From: Dehalococcoidales bacterium
GTDB lineage: Bacteria; Chloroflexota; Dehalococcoidia; Dehalococcoidales; UBA5627
Length of the DNA stretch: 20,540 nucleotides
Direction of reading: 5' to 3'
Assembly: GCA_012520835.1 (NCBI GenBank)
Contig: JAAYNN010000121.1
Coordinates: 1-20,540, forward strand
Part shown: one piece after another, positions 7,088-14,880 of the stretch
Position numbering within the stretch: the stretch's first letter is position 1
Layout: every line of letters begins with the position of its first letter
The notes under the pieces: model-generated
Told to the model about the DNA's origin: nothing
Database searches by the model: none
Seen by the model: only the letters and a program-made list of their open reading frames with translations
Translations under genes and position numbers: made by a program

Positions 7088-8668
7088 ATGAATACACTGG
7101 GAATAATACTGAAGCAAACTCTGGAAGCACGCAATATTAAATGCCTGTTGCGTGAGACTGATGCCAGCGAAGACCATGTCTGCATCGACATGGATTCGTT
7201 TGCCGAAACCCTGCAATTTATCATAAGCGGACAACTATTAGGGCTTATTGCCATGTGGGCAGCGGAGGATTTTGAAGACCACAGCGGCTTTACCTTGTTT
7301 TATGTCTTTGAGAATCATAATGTACAGGAACTGCTGGTGCTTGAGGTAAAGCTGCCGGATAAAAGTGCCCCTTCGATTGCCCTCGATTTCCCGATTGCCT
7401 GTTATTTCGAGCGTGAGATAAAAGACGGTTTCGGCATCGAGTTTGAAGGGGCTTTTGATAAGCGACGCCTGTTCCTGCATGAAGCCTACCCCGACAGCTT
7501 CCACCCGCTTTTAAAGTCGTTTGAAAATCAGGCTTTGGACATGAAACCGGAAGAACAAAAAGGCAGCGAGTATATTTTTAAGGAAGTGGACGGCGAAGGG
7601 ATTTACCAGATTCCGGTCGGGCCGGTGCATGCCGGCATCATAGAACCGGGGCATTTCCGCTTCGGCGTAATGGGAGAAACCATCTTCAACTTGGAAATCC
7701 GGCACTTCTACAAACACCGCGGGCTGGAAAAACTGGCTGAGAATAAAAAACCGTCAGATTGTATTGCCATAGCCGAGAGCATCAGCGGAGACGAAAGCGC
7801 CGCCAATGCAGCGGCATTTGCCATGTCGCTTGAAAAAATCAACGCATGCACTATCCCTGAAAGAGCCTGCCGGTTGCGTACTATCCTTTTAGAAATGGAA
7901 CGCATCTACTCCCACCTGGGAGATATGGCCGGTATGCAGGTGGATGTGGCTTACCCGTTCGGCGCCAGCATGCTGTTTATCCTGAGGGAAGAAATTCTAC
8001 GTTACAACGCATTATTTACCGGTTCACGTTTCCTGAAAGGGATTATTGTACCGGGAGGCCTTTCAAGGGATATTGAAACTGAAAAGCTGAAGGACTTTAA
8101 CAGATATCTGGCAGGATTTAAAACCAGATTCAAAGAAGCTTTTAAAACAGCCTGCGATTCGTCATGGGTAATCGACCGTTTTGATACCACCGGCATCGTT
8201 AAACATGAACTGGTTTCTCCGCTTAACCTGAGCGGCCCGATAGCCCGTGCTTCGGGCGCCGCTATCGATACCCGCCGCAATCATCCATATGGCACCTACG
8301 ATAGAGTAAAATTCAACCTGCCCTCAAAGAATGAGGGTGATGTACTGGCACGCTTCCTGGTGAAAGCAGATGAAATAAAGAATTCGGTAAATATAATAAA
8401 AGAGATTATAGACAATTTGCCGGAAGGGCCTGTTCTGTCACAGTGTTCTGATAATGACGGCCATGCGCTGACCGTTGTGGAAGCGCCCCGCGGGCAGAAC
8501 CTGCACTGGGTATATGTAAAAAACGGTGTTATCGACCGCTACAAGGTGCGCACCGCTTCCTTCTGCAACTGGTGGGCGATCGAGCACGCCGTACTCGATA
8601 ATATTGTTCCCGATTTCCCGCTTATCAACAAGAGCATGAACCTGTCTTATGCCGGAAATGACCTGTAA
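7088..8668 (+). CDS. hyfG: Hydrogenase-4 large-subunit-like protein (NuoC-NuoD fusion) lacking all four NiFe-binding cysteines
   Basis: A 526-residue protein: an N-terminal NuoC-like (30 kDa) domain (about 1-150) fused to a NuoD/HycE-like (49 kDa) domain (about 165-526), the HyfG/HycE arrangement. The large-subunit signature GPVHAGIIEPGHFRF (178-192) and HRGLEKLAE (210-218) are intact. The segment that normally reads ERxCGxCxxxH is instead ESISGDESAAN (230-240), replacing the cysteines by S233 and E236 and the histidine by N240. The C-terminal DPCxxC becomes NLSYAG (518-523), with S520 and G523. NiFe cannot be held in the usual way. The protein also ends at once after this motif, with no tail for a maturation protease. 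This is the trait of 'Ehr' complexes and of complex I NuoD. A weak AGGA precedes the ATG. Confidence 0.93.
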   Translation: MNTLGIILKQTLEARNIKCLLRETDASEDHVCIDMDSFAETLQFIISGQLLGLIAMWAAEDFEDHSGFTLFYVFENHNVQELLVLEVKLPDKSAPSIALDFPIACYFEREIKDGFGIEFEGAFDKRRLFLHEAYPDSFHPLLKSFENQALDMKPEEQKGSEYIFKEVDGEGIYQIPVGPVHAGIIEPGHFRFGVMGETIFNLEIRHFYKHRGLEKLAENKKPSDCIAIAESISGDESAANAAAFAMSLEKINACTIPERACRLRTILLEMERIYSHLGDMAGMQVDVAYPFGASMLFILREEILRYNALFTGSRFLKGIIVPGGLSRDIETEKLKDFNRYLAGFKTRFKEAFKTACDSSWVIDRFDTTGIVKHELVSPLNLSGPIARASGAAIDTRRNHPYGTYDRVKFNLPSKNEGDVLARFLVKADEIKNSVNIIKEIIDNLPEGPVLSQCSDNDGHALTVVEAPRGQNLHWVYVKNGVIDRYKVRTASFCNWWAIEHAVLDNIVPDFPLINKSMNLSYAGNDL

Positions 8669-8682
8669 GGAATGTATTTAAT

Positions 8683-9222
8683 ATGCTACTCGATTTGTTA
8701 AAAAATATTTTCGGACACAAAAGAGCAGCGGATATCGATCCGGAACTGGCTGAGTTCCGCAGAACCGGCCTTGAGCTTAAAAAGAATATCCATGCTGTTT
8801 TCGGCAGGAGTTTGGCTATCCGCGAACTCGATTCCGGCAGCGACAATGCCGCCGAAATCGAATTGAACAACCTCAGCACCCCCTATTACGACGTGGAGCG
8901 TTTCGGCATCTCCTTCGTGGCTTCACCGAGGCATGCCGATATCATCGTCATTACCGGAGCGGTGACGCATAATATGGCGCTGGCTGTTAAAAAGACCTTC
9001 GAAGCCATGCCGCAGCCCGGCTTCGTTATCGCTGTCGGCGATGACGCCTGCGACGGCGGCATTTATAAGGACAGTTATGCCGTGCTGGGCGGCGCTGATA
9101 AAATACTGCCGGTGGATATCAAGATCCCCGGCAATCCCCCCACCCCACTCCAGATTATGAAGGGGCTGCTGGAGTTGATGGAAACAATCAGAAAGAAACG
9201 TAAAAAACCAGAGAAGAAGTAA
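8683..9222 (+). CDS. hyfI: Hydrogenase-4 small-subunit-like protein (NuoB family) lacking all four Fe-S cysteines
   Basis: A 179-residue member of the NuoB/HyfI/HycG family, recognised by DSGSDNAAEIEL (50-61), VITGAVTHNM (89-98), IAVGDDACDGGIY (116-128) and PVDIKIPGNPPTP (143-155). In normal members the motifs read DSGSCNGCEIE, GDCA and PGCPP. Here the four cluster ligands are D54, A57, D121 and N151, so no proximal (N2-type) [4Fe-4S] cluster can form. The single remaining cysteine in that area, C123, is two positions off the ligand site. The fold-defining residues around each site are well kept, which argues for a purifying constraint rather than decay. The C-terminus is rich in lysine (about 170-179). 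It follows hyfG by 14 bases, with AAGGA overlapping the hyfG stop as ribosome site. It is the last gene of the operon. Confidence 0.92.
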   Translation: MLLDLLKNIFGHKRAADIDPELAEFRRTGLELKKNIHAVFGRSLAIRELDSGSDNAAEIELNNLSTPYYDVERFGISFVASPRHADIIVITGAVTHNMALAVKKTFEAMPQPGFVIAVGDDACDGGIYKDSYAVLGGADKILPVDIKIPGNPPTPLQIMKGLLELMETIRKKRKKPEKK

Positions 9223-9592
9223 CAGCCATTTTTTTGATACCGCTATATTTCCTTAATCTGATTTCCCCTTTTCTCACAAGGCACAGCGACAGAAGCACAA
9301 TGCATCGGTAATAATTATCAACGAATGGTCTTAGACCCTTCACTGCGTTCAGGGTGACAGACCTTACCCTCTGCCCCAGATGCTTCGTTCGACCACCATG
9401 AACTCAGCATGACAGTCTTCCCCTATTTAAACGAAGTGATCGATAACATTGCCTTATTTCGCAGGGACAACTGATAGGTGTCCGCCCTTTACTGGTGTGC
9501 CTCATCCATCCGTATAGCAACGATTAGCATAAATTAGTAGAGGGAGCTGATCGCCCCCCCTGTTATACTAACCACTTTATAGATAAATAATT
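9223..9592. other. Gene-free region between convergent operons
   Basis: This 370-base stretch lies between the 3' ends of the hydrogenase-like operon (plus) and the betaine importer (minus). I find no convincing gene or RNA here. It holds a repeat cluster (9335-9415, described separately). Neither operon has an obvious intrinsic terminator: a T run at 9229-9235 lacks a hairpin, and a weak G/C hairpin near 9541-9561 lacks a T tail on the minus strand. Confidence 0.6.
9335..9415 (-). repeat. Dispersed repeat cluster, copy 1
   Basis: Two parts. First, 9335-9355 is ACCCT and AGGGT arms around an 11-base loop, a REP-like palindrome. Second, the reverse complement of 9371-9414 matches 20379-20422 at about 39 of 44 bases, beginning with TGTCATGCTGAGTTC and including TGGTCGAACGA and GCATCTGGGG. 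The two copies lie 11 kb apart in opposite orientation, both in gene-free DNA just downstream of a gene, as expected of a dispersed non-coding repeat family. Confidence 0.75.
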
Positions 9593-10456
9593 CTATGGAA
9601 GCCAGGTATCGACTATGTCACGGTTATCTTCTATCCAAGCACGTGCGGCTTCCGCAGGGTTCATCTTTTCAATGTTTATCATATACATTACTTCACCAAG
9701 CTGGTCGGCGGTTATTGTCCATTTTGAGAAAAACTCAGCCGCATCAGGGAAATCCTTGGTAAATCCATCTCTTCCAATAATAACGATTTCTTCCGTTCCA
9801 CCATAGGTAAGTTCAGGATCCTCGAGAATTTTCAGGTCATAGGCAAAGAATTTCCAGTGCGGAGCCCAGCCGGTTACGGCTATCCATTCACCCCTGTTAA
9901 TGGCACGTTCAAGCTCGGAAATCATTCCCGTTTCACTGGATTCCATCAGTTTCCAATCCTCAATACCGTAGGTAGGCATCAGTGTATTGCGTGTAGCCTC
10001 CATGATACCTGCAGCGGGGTCAATACCAACGATGCGACCCTGGAATTCGGTTTTATAATCTTTCATCTCGGCAATCGAATCGATGGTAACATAAGTCGGA
10101 ACCACCAATGCGAGTACTGCCTGGTCGAAAAGGACACCTATCCTTTCGACATCATCGCCGTATTCTTCCCAGTAGGAAGCGTGCGTATAAGGCAACCAGG
10201 CGGTGGTAAATACATCAGCGGCACCGGTAGCAACCGATGTCCACATGACGCCCGCCTGAACAACGCTGAGTTCAACTTCATAGCCCATCTCTTCCAGTAG
10301 ATACTGCGCAATATGAGTTTCTGCTTCAGCACAAGCCCACTGGACATAGGGAATTTTGATTGTTTTCGGTGTTGAATCACAACCGGCCATGAGTCCGGCT
10401 GTTAAAATGACGGTGGCAAATACAGCTACAATTGAATAACGAATTTTCTTAAACAT
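9593..10456 (-). CDS. opuAC: Glycine betaine/proline betaine-type ABC substrate-binding lipoprotein
   Basis: A 287-residue protein with a lipoprotein signal peptide: positively charged start (KKIR), hydrophobic core, and lipobox LMAGC with the lipidated cysteine at C26. The mature part is an OpuAC/ProX-type domain. Tryptophans expected to form an aromatic cage around a quaternary ammonium group are available at W40 (VQW), W87 (TTAW) and W197/W201 (TGWAPHW), the last being the most typical OpuAC segment. The likely ligand is glycine betaine, proline betaine or a relative; the exact one cannot be read from sequence. Anchored in the membrane, it would deliver solute to the permease encoded 92 bases upstream. 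GAAAGG about 8 bases before the ATG serves as ribosome site. It is the last gene of the importer operon. Confidence 0.92.
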   Translation of the reverse strand: MFKKIRYSIVAVFATVILTAGLMAGCDSTPKTIKIPYVQWACAEAETHIAQYLLEEMGYEVELSVVQAGVMWTSVATGAADVFTTAWLPYTHASYWEEYGDDVERIGVLFDQAVLALVVPTYVTIDSIAEMKDYKTEFQGRIVGIDPAAGIMEATRNTLMPTYGIEDWKLMESSETGMISELERAINRGEWIAVTGWAPHWKFFAYDLKILEDPELTYGGTEEIVIIGRDGFTKDFPDAAEFFSKWTITADQLGEVMYMINIEKMNPAEAARAWIEDNRDIVDTWLP

Positions 10457-10548
10457 GTTTTTTCCTTTCTCTAATAGTTTCAGGTTATCCTAGCGGATAC
10501 TTTATCTATTGGGCATCCCCCCTTTCATACCACAAATACTTAAAACAT

Positions 10549-11481
10549 TTAAGCCGCATGCTCGAATTCTTTCTTTTTTCTACGCTGTTTATACCAGCCT
10601 ATTATCCGGGATAACGGAGTTTGTTTCCCCGAACCTATATTACGGCTCACTCTATCCAAGACCATAGCCAATATGACTATTGCAAGACCACTTTCAAAGC
10701 CGAGCGCCAGGTCAAGCCGGCCCACGGCACGCATTACTACTTCACCCAATCCACCGGCTCCTATCATTGAAGCGATTACCACCATTGAGATACCCAGCAT
10801 AATGCACTGGTTAACACCGGCCATAATACTCGGCAGCGAGAGCGGCAACTCGACTTTGGTCAATACCTGCCAATCATTGGCACCGAAGGCAATCGCCATC
10901 TCCTTGGTATCCTCCGGAACCTGCGTTATGCCAAGGTAAGTCAGGCGCACAGGTGGTGGAATGGCAAAAATTACTGTGGCAAAGAGACCGGGTACCACAC
11001 CTATGCCGAACAGCATCACTGCCGGTATCAGGTAAACAAAAGGCGGCATGGTCTGCATAAAATCGAGCACCGGTCGCATAAAAGCCTCGAACTTCCTGCT
11101 GCGCGTCATCAAAATACCGGAGGGTATTCCGATAAACAAAGCAATAACCACGGCAACAACCACTAAAACCAGCGTATTAACAAGTTGCGGCCAGAGCCCC
11201 ATGTTCCATACCAGCACCAGTCCGACGGTACTTAAAATTGCCGTCAATTTATTGGTAATCAACCAGATAAGCAAACCGAAGATAACAATCAGGAATACGG
11301 GATGCACCCACAGCAATCCGCTGCTGAAAGCGCCGGTAATGGCATCGAGAACATCCCTGAAAAAATCGAAAATGGCATCCAGATTTTTAATCAGCCACCT
11401 GACAAGCCATTCGATAGCGTCACCAAGAGGCAATTTTGGTAATTCAAGACTCGGCAATTCCGTCACCCCCCTTGCGCTCAT
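10549..11481 (-). CDS. opuAB: Betaine-type ABC importer permease
   Basis: A 310-residue OpuAB/ProW-family permease with about six to seven membrane helices. The binding-protein-dependent transport (EAA) loop is clear: FGANDWQVLTKVELPLSLP (about 199-217), which docks on the ATPase. The N-terminal region (residues 1-50) is amphipathic and precedes the membrane core, as in ProW. The ATG at 11481 lies inside the end of the ATPase gene, a 38-base overlap, and has little ribosome-site signal. An AGGGGGG just after it is better placed for an in-frame TTG at 11457 (residue 9), so the true start may be eight codons later. Either way the two genes overlap and are translationally linked. The C-terminal tail is basic (KQRRKKKEF). 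Confidence 0.92.
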   Translation of the reverse strand: MSARGVTELPSLELPKLPLGDAIEWLVRWLIKNLDAIFDFFRDVLDAITGAFSSGLLWVHPVFLIVIFGLLIWLITNKLTAILSTVGLVLVWNMGLWPQLVNTLVLVVVAVVIALFIGIPSGILMTRSRKFEAFMRPVLDFMQTMPPFVYLIPAVMLFGIGVVPGLFATVIFAIPPPVRLTYLGITQVPEDTKEMAIAFGANDWQVLTKVELPLSLPSIMAGVNQCIMLGISMVVIASMIGAGGLGEVVMRAVGRLDLALGFESGLAIVILAMVLDRVSRNIGSGKQTPLSRIIGWYKQRRKKKEFEHAA

Positions 11482-12649
11482 CCAGTGTCATCAGTAGTAC
11501 ACTGTGCGTAATCACTCCCAGAAAACGCCCTTTATCATCGACTACCGCCAGGTCTTTTTCGGCAATGCGCAATTCATGATAGACATCTCTCATGATGGTA
11601 TTGGATTGAACGGTATTTGTTTCTTTTATAATGTCTTTTATACTGGTCTGCCTGTCTTTTGCCAGTTTCAACACATCTTCCCGCAATATCATTCCGACCA
11701 GTTTATTTCTGGCACCCAGTACGAACAGGTAATCCATATCGGCTTTTTTCATGCGGTGCAGGGCTATAGATACACTTTCGGTTTTCCTGATAACTTCACG
11801 CGGCCACTTGGAAATGCTATTGGCATCCAGTATTTTGGATACATCAATGCCCTGCAAAAATTTCTCTACATATTCATTGGCCGGATTGGAAAGAATTTCA
11901 TCGGCCGTGCCGATCTGCTCAATAGCGCCGTCACGCATGATGGCGATACGGTCTCCCAGTCTCAAGGCCTCATCCAAATCGTGAGTTACAAAAACAACCG
12001 TTTTCTTGATTTCCTGCTGCAGAGATATCAACTCTTCCTGCATTTCAGCTCGTATCAATGCATCTAGGGCGCTGAACGGTTCATCCATTAAAAGGATATC
12101 CGAATCCATAACCAGAGCACGCGCCAGGCCTACTCTTTGTTTCATACCGCCGCTTAGTTCACTCGGGAATTTGTCTTTCCATTCCTCCAGCCCCACTTTT
12201 ATCAGCGCTTCCTGCGCCCTCTGGCGTCTTTCCTCAAACGGAGTTCCTCTTAATTCGAGACCGAAGGCAACGTTATCGGTAATGGTGCGGTTCGGTAGCA
12301 GCGCAAAATGCTGAAATACCATGCTAATTTTTTCCCCGTGCAGCTTGCGCAGTTCTTCATCATTCAATTTTTCCACGGCATTGCCATCAACCAGCAGCGA
12401 ACCGCTGGTAGGCATTAAAAGACCGTTGATACAGCGCAGCAGCGTGGATTTTCCGCTGCCCGAAAGACCGATAATCACGAATACCTCGCCTTGGGCGATT
12501 TCAAAATTGACTCCGGCTACACCTACTGTCAGACCAGTTTCCTGAATTATTTCACTGCGGGAACATCCCCGGTTAAATAGTTCCAGGGCTTTAGCGGTAT
12601 TTTCACCGTATATTTTTACCAGGTTCCTTGCTTCTATCTTTGCTGTCAT
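11444..12649 (-). CDS. opuAA: Betaine-type ABC importer ATPase with C-terminal CBS domains
   Basis: A 401-residue ATPase of the ProV/OpuAA type. The N-terminal segment (20-50, including EIIQETGLTVGV) is peculiar to this family. Walker A is GLSGSGKST (61-69), the Q-loop is VFQHF (111-115), the ABC signature LSGGMKQR (165-172), Walker B ILLMDE (185-190) and the switch histidine H223. Residues about 280-390 form two CBS domains; in Lactococcus OpuA the tandem CBS senses ionic strength or cyclic-di-AMP and gates uptake (known from the family), so the same osmotic control is likely here. The order ATPase, permease, binding protein matches known opuA operons. The gene is first in its transcript, behind a 245-base predicted leader. 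Confidence 0.95.
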   Translation of the reverse strand: MTAKIEARNLVKIYGENTAKALELFNRGCSRSEIIQETGLTVGVAGVNFEIAQGEVFVIIGLSGSGKSTLLRCINGLLMPTSGSLLVDGNAVEKLNDEELRKLHGEKISMVFQHFALLPNRTITDNVAFGLELRGTPFEERRQRAQEALIKVGLEEWKDKFPSELSGGMKQRVGLARALVMDSDILLMDEPFSALDALIRAEMQEELISLQQEIKKTVVFVTHDLDEALRLGDRIAIMRDGAIEQIGTADEILSNPANEYVEKFLQGIDVSKILDANSISKWPREVIRKTESVSIALHRMKKADMDYLFVLGARNKLVGMILREDVLKLAKDRQTSIKDIIKETNTVQSNTIMRDVYHELRIAEKDLAVVDDKGRFLGVITHSVLLMTLDERKGGDGIAES

Positions 12650-13094
12650 AACATACCTTTACAATTTAATCATTTGTTAATAAGACAAAAGTTCCATCAC
12701 GGCACAAAAAACCGGTTGAAAGTGTATGGAAACTTAAGATAGTGAGCAGCAACCCGCTTTGAATTACCACCCTGAGTGTCGGATGGAATATTGAATGGAA
12801 AATTATTGAATTTTTATTGACAAAATAACATTTTAAAAAACGAGTATTAAGTTAGAAGTGGTATTGCTATATCAATTCCCCCTCGTGCAAAAGTTTTTTT
12901 ATGATAACTTTTATAACACCCTTTTGTCAACCTTTTTGCTTATTTTATAGCTAAAATAAATCTTTTAAAAAATGTCTTACGATTGTAATGTCTGTGTAAC
13001 GCCTGAAGAATAGTATTTTAAACGTAATTAACAATTGATCGGACACTATTACCGAAATAACACTGTAGAAATTGCAAAATAGAATAGAATTCTG
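12650..13094. other. 445-base AT-rich region upstream of the betaine importer operon
   Basis: No gene is supported. On the minus strand it carries the predicted importer promoter (12901-12930) followed by an unusually long leader of about 245 bases. The leader holds a T-box-like GGGTGGTAA (minus strand, around 12763-12773), but the usual following ACCGCG and antiterminator are missing, so I do not call a riboswitch. The part nearest recN (about 12950-13094) is plain AT-rich sequence with no clear terminator for recN. Confidence 0.55.
12901..12930 (-). promoter_or_regulatory. Predicted promoter of the betaine importer operon
   Basis: On the minus strand TTGACA (complement of 12925-12930) is followed after 18 bases by TATCAT (complement of 12901-12906). 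The -35 is perfect and the -10 matches five of six consensus bases. Transcription would start near 12894 and leave a long leader before the ATPase gene. Confidence 0.55.
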
Positions 13095-14855
13095 TTAGAG
13101 TAACTTTCGATTCCCCTTCTTCCAATCCATAGCTTTCTGCATCAGTTCCCTGACGCTTTTAACCGATGATTCGGAATACTGCGAACCCACCAGCATCATG
13201 GTAAGCTCGCGAACCAATGCTTCGCCTTTCAGGCTTTCGAGAGTGGTGGAGGCGCGTGAGCCGTCGGTGTTCTTGCGAATGGCATGATGCGCATCGGCAA
13301 AAACGGCGATTTGCGGCAGATGCGTGATACAGATGACCTGCCTGCCCCGCGCCAGCGACCACAGTTTTTCGCCGATAACCTCCCCGCACCTGCCCCCCAC
13401 CCCAATATCGATTTCATCGAAAACCAGAATCGGGATATCGTCCGTCTTTGAAAACGCCCCTTTTAAAGCCAGCATGAAGCGCGAGATTTCACCGGTCGAG
13501 GCGATTTTTGCCAGCGGCTTGAAGGGTTCGCCGGGATTGGTTGAAGCCATAAATTCCACGCTATCGATACCGCGTTTGCTAAATTCGTAGTTTCTCCCTT
13601 CAGGAGACGGGATGCCGTTGGCAGATCCCTTTTGCGTTATAGAGACATCGAACTTCACCTGCTCCATCTTCAAATCGGCTAACTCTTTGTTTACCTGCCC
13701 AATCAGTTTCTTAGCCGATTGAGAGCGTAAAGACGATAGCTCGAATCCCATTTTACCCAGTTCCGTCCTGACCGAAGCGGACTGCTTTTTCAATTCTTCG
13801 ATGCGCTCTGCCGAATTGGAGAATTTCCCCAGCTTGTTTTCGATTCCCTCCAGATACGAAAGGATGTCCGGAATGGTCTGCCCGTATTTTCGCTTGAGGT
13901 TCCTGATAAGTTCTAAGCGGTCTTCGATTTCCGCCAAGCGCCCGGCATCGAATTCCATGTTTTCGGAATAATCGCGGATGCTGCGCGCCGCCTCTTCGAC
14001 ATCGGGAACAACCCTTTCCAGCATCGCCAGTTCCGGCTTCAGAGACGGGTCTAGTTCTGCCAGCCGGCCAATGATGCGCACCGCGCGGTTCAGGGCTTCC
14101 AGCGCCGATAACGAGGACAAGGCAGGGTCTTCGCCGTTTAACATGCTGTAGACTTCGTATGAAGAGGCTTTCAATTGCTCACCAGCTGAGATGATTTTCA
14201 GTTCCTGCTCCAGTGCGCCATCTTCACCATCCACCAGCTTGGCCTTTTTTATTTCATCGGCCTGAAAACGCAGGAATTCCTCCTGCGATGAAGTGTCCTT
14301 ATCGGCTTCAGCCAGTGCTTCCAGTTCGGACTCTAAATGTAAAAGCTCGGTATACAGTAAGGCGAATTTTTGCCGCAAATCGATAGCGTGGGCATATGCA
14401 TCGAGAAAGTCGATATGGTATTCGGTGTTGAGTAACGACAGATGATCGCTCTGTCCGTGAATATCGATTAAAAAAGCTCCCACCTGTGCAAGCAGGTTAC
14501 GCGGAACGGCGCGCCGGTTGACGCGGATGACGCTGCGACCCTGCCTCTTTAATTCGCAGCTGATTACCAGCATGCCGTCATCCGAAGATAAGCCGTTTTC
14601 CTCGAGAAGGGATTTAAGGCTATCGATTGAAGCCTGTTTATCCGGAAGTGCAAACAATCCTTCGATAAAAGTGCCCTCGGAGCCGTAGCGGATACTTTCT
14701 TCCTCGATTTTACCCGAAAGCAAGGCTTCAAGCGCTTCGATTACCAGCGACTTGCCGGCACCGGTTTCTCCGGTGATGACATTCAGCCCTTCAGCCAGTT
14801 TCCAGTTTATATCTTCGATTATGCCGAAGTCTTTTACTCTCAGTTCAATTAACAA
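13095..14855 (-). CDS. recN: DNA repair protein RecN
   Basis: A 586-residue SMC-like ATPase close to the usual RecN length. The N-terminal half-site has GETGAGKS (29-36) and the family motif IHGQSDH (132-138). A long coiled-coil-forming centre spans about 155-400. The C-terminal half-site has the signature STGEISRF (453-460), Walker B ILVFDEID (476-483) and VGGRCGEVIGEKL (487-498), then CITHLPQIA (509-517). RecN binds and organises broken DNA ends early in recombinational repair (family knowledge). The start is TTG at 14855, supported by GGAG seven bases upstream; the first ATG is far inside the ATP-binding domain. It lies 25 bases after an alpha/beta hydrolase gene, so the two are probably cotranscribed. 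Confidence 0.96.
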   Translation of the reverse strand: MLIELRVKDFGIIEDINWKLAEGLNVITGETGAGKSLVIEALEALLSGKIEEESIRYGSEGTFIEGLFALPDKQASIDSLKSLLEENGLSSDDGMLVISCELKRQGRSVIRVNRRAVPRNLLAQVGAFLIDIHGQSDHLSLLNTEYHIDFLDAYAHAIDLRQKFALLYTELLHLESELEALAEADKDTSSQEEFLRFQADEIKKAKLVDGEDGALEQELKIISAGEQLKASSYEVYSMLNGEDPALSSLSALEALNRAVRIIGRLAELDPSLKPELAMLERVVPDVEEAARSIRDYSENMEFDAGRLAEIEDRLELIRNLKRKYGQTIPDILSYLEGIENKLGKFSNSAERIEELKKQSASVRTELGKMGFELSSLRSQSAKKLIGQVNKELADLKMEQVKFDVSITQKGSANGIPSPEGRNYEFSKRGIDSVEFMASTNPGEPFKPLAKIASTGEISRFMLALKGAFSKTDDIPILVFDEIDIGVGGRCGEVIGEKLWSLARGRQVICITHLPQIAVFADAHHAIRKNTDGSRASTTLESLKGEALVRELTMMLVGSQYSESSVKSVRELMQKAMDWKKGNRKLL

Positions 14856-14880
14856 GTGCTATCTCCGCAGTAGTGCCAGA

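Noticed and set aside
8683..9222. Idea that the cysteine-free small subunit is a pseudogene
   Set aside because: The frame is full length, the motifs around each lost cysteine are well kept, it has a ribosome site, and it is coupled to an equally altered large subunit.
9541..9561. G/C hairpin downstream of the binding-protein gene on the minus strand
   Set aside because: The stem needs a G-U pair, has an irregular G run, and lacks a T tract, so I do not call it a terminator.
10486..10499. TATCC-TAGC-GGATA hairpin between the permease and the binding-protein genes
   Set aside because: A five-pair stem in a 92-base intergenic gap is too weak to assign a role, although an mRNA-processing function cannot be excluded.
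12755..12780. T-box-like GGGTGGTAA on the minus strand upstream of the betaine importer
   Set aside because: The T-box needs a following ACCGCG and an antiterminator/terminator pair; neither is seen, and the downstream genes are not typical T-box targets.
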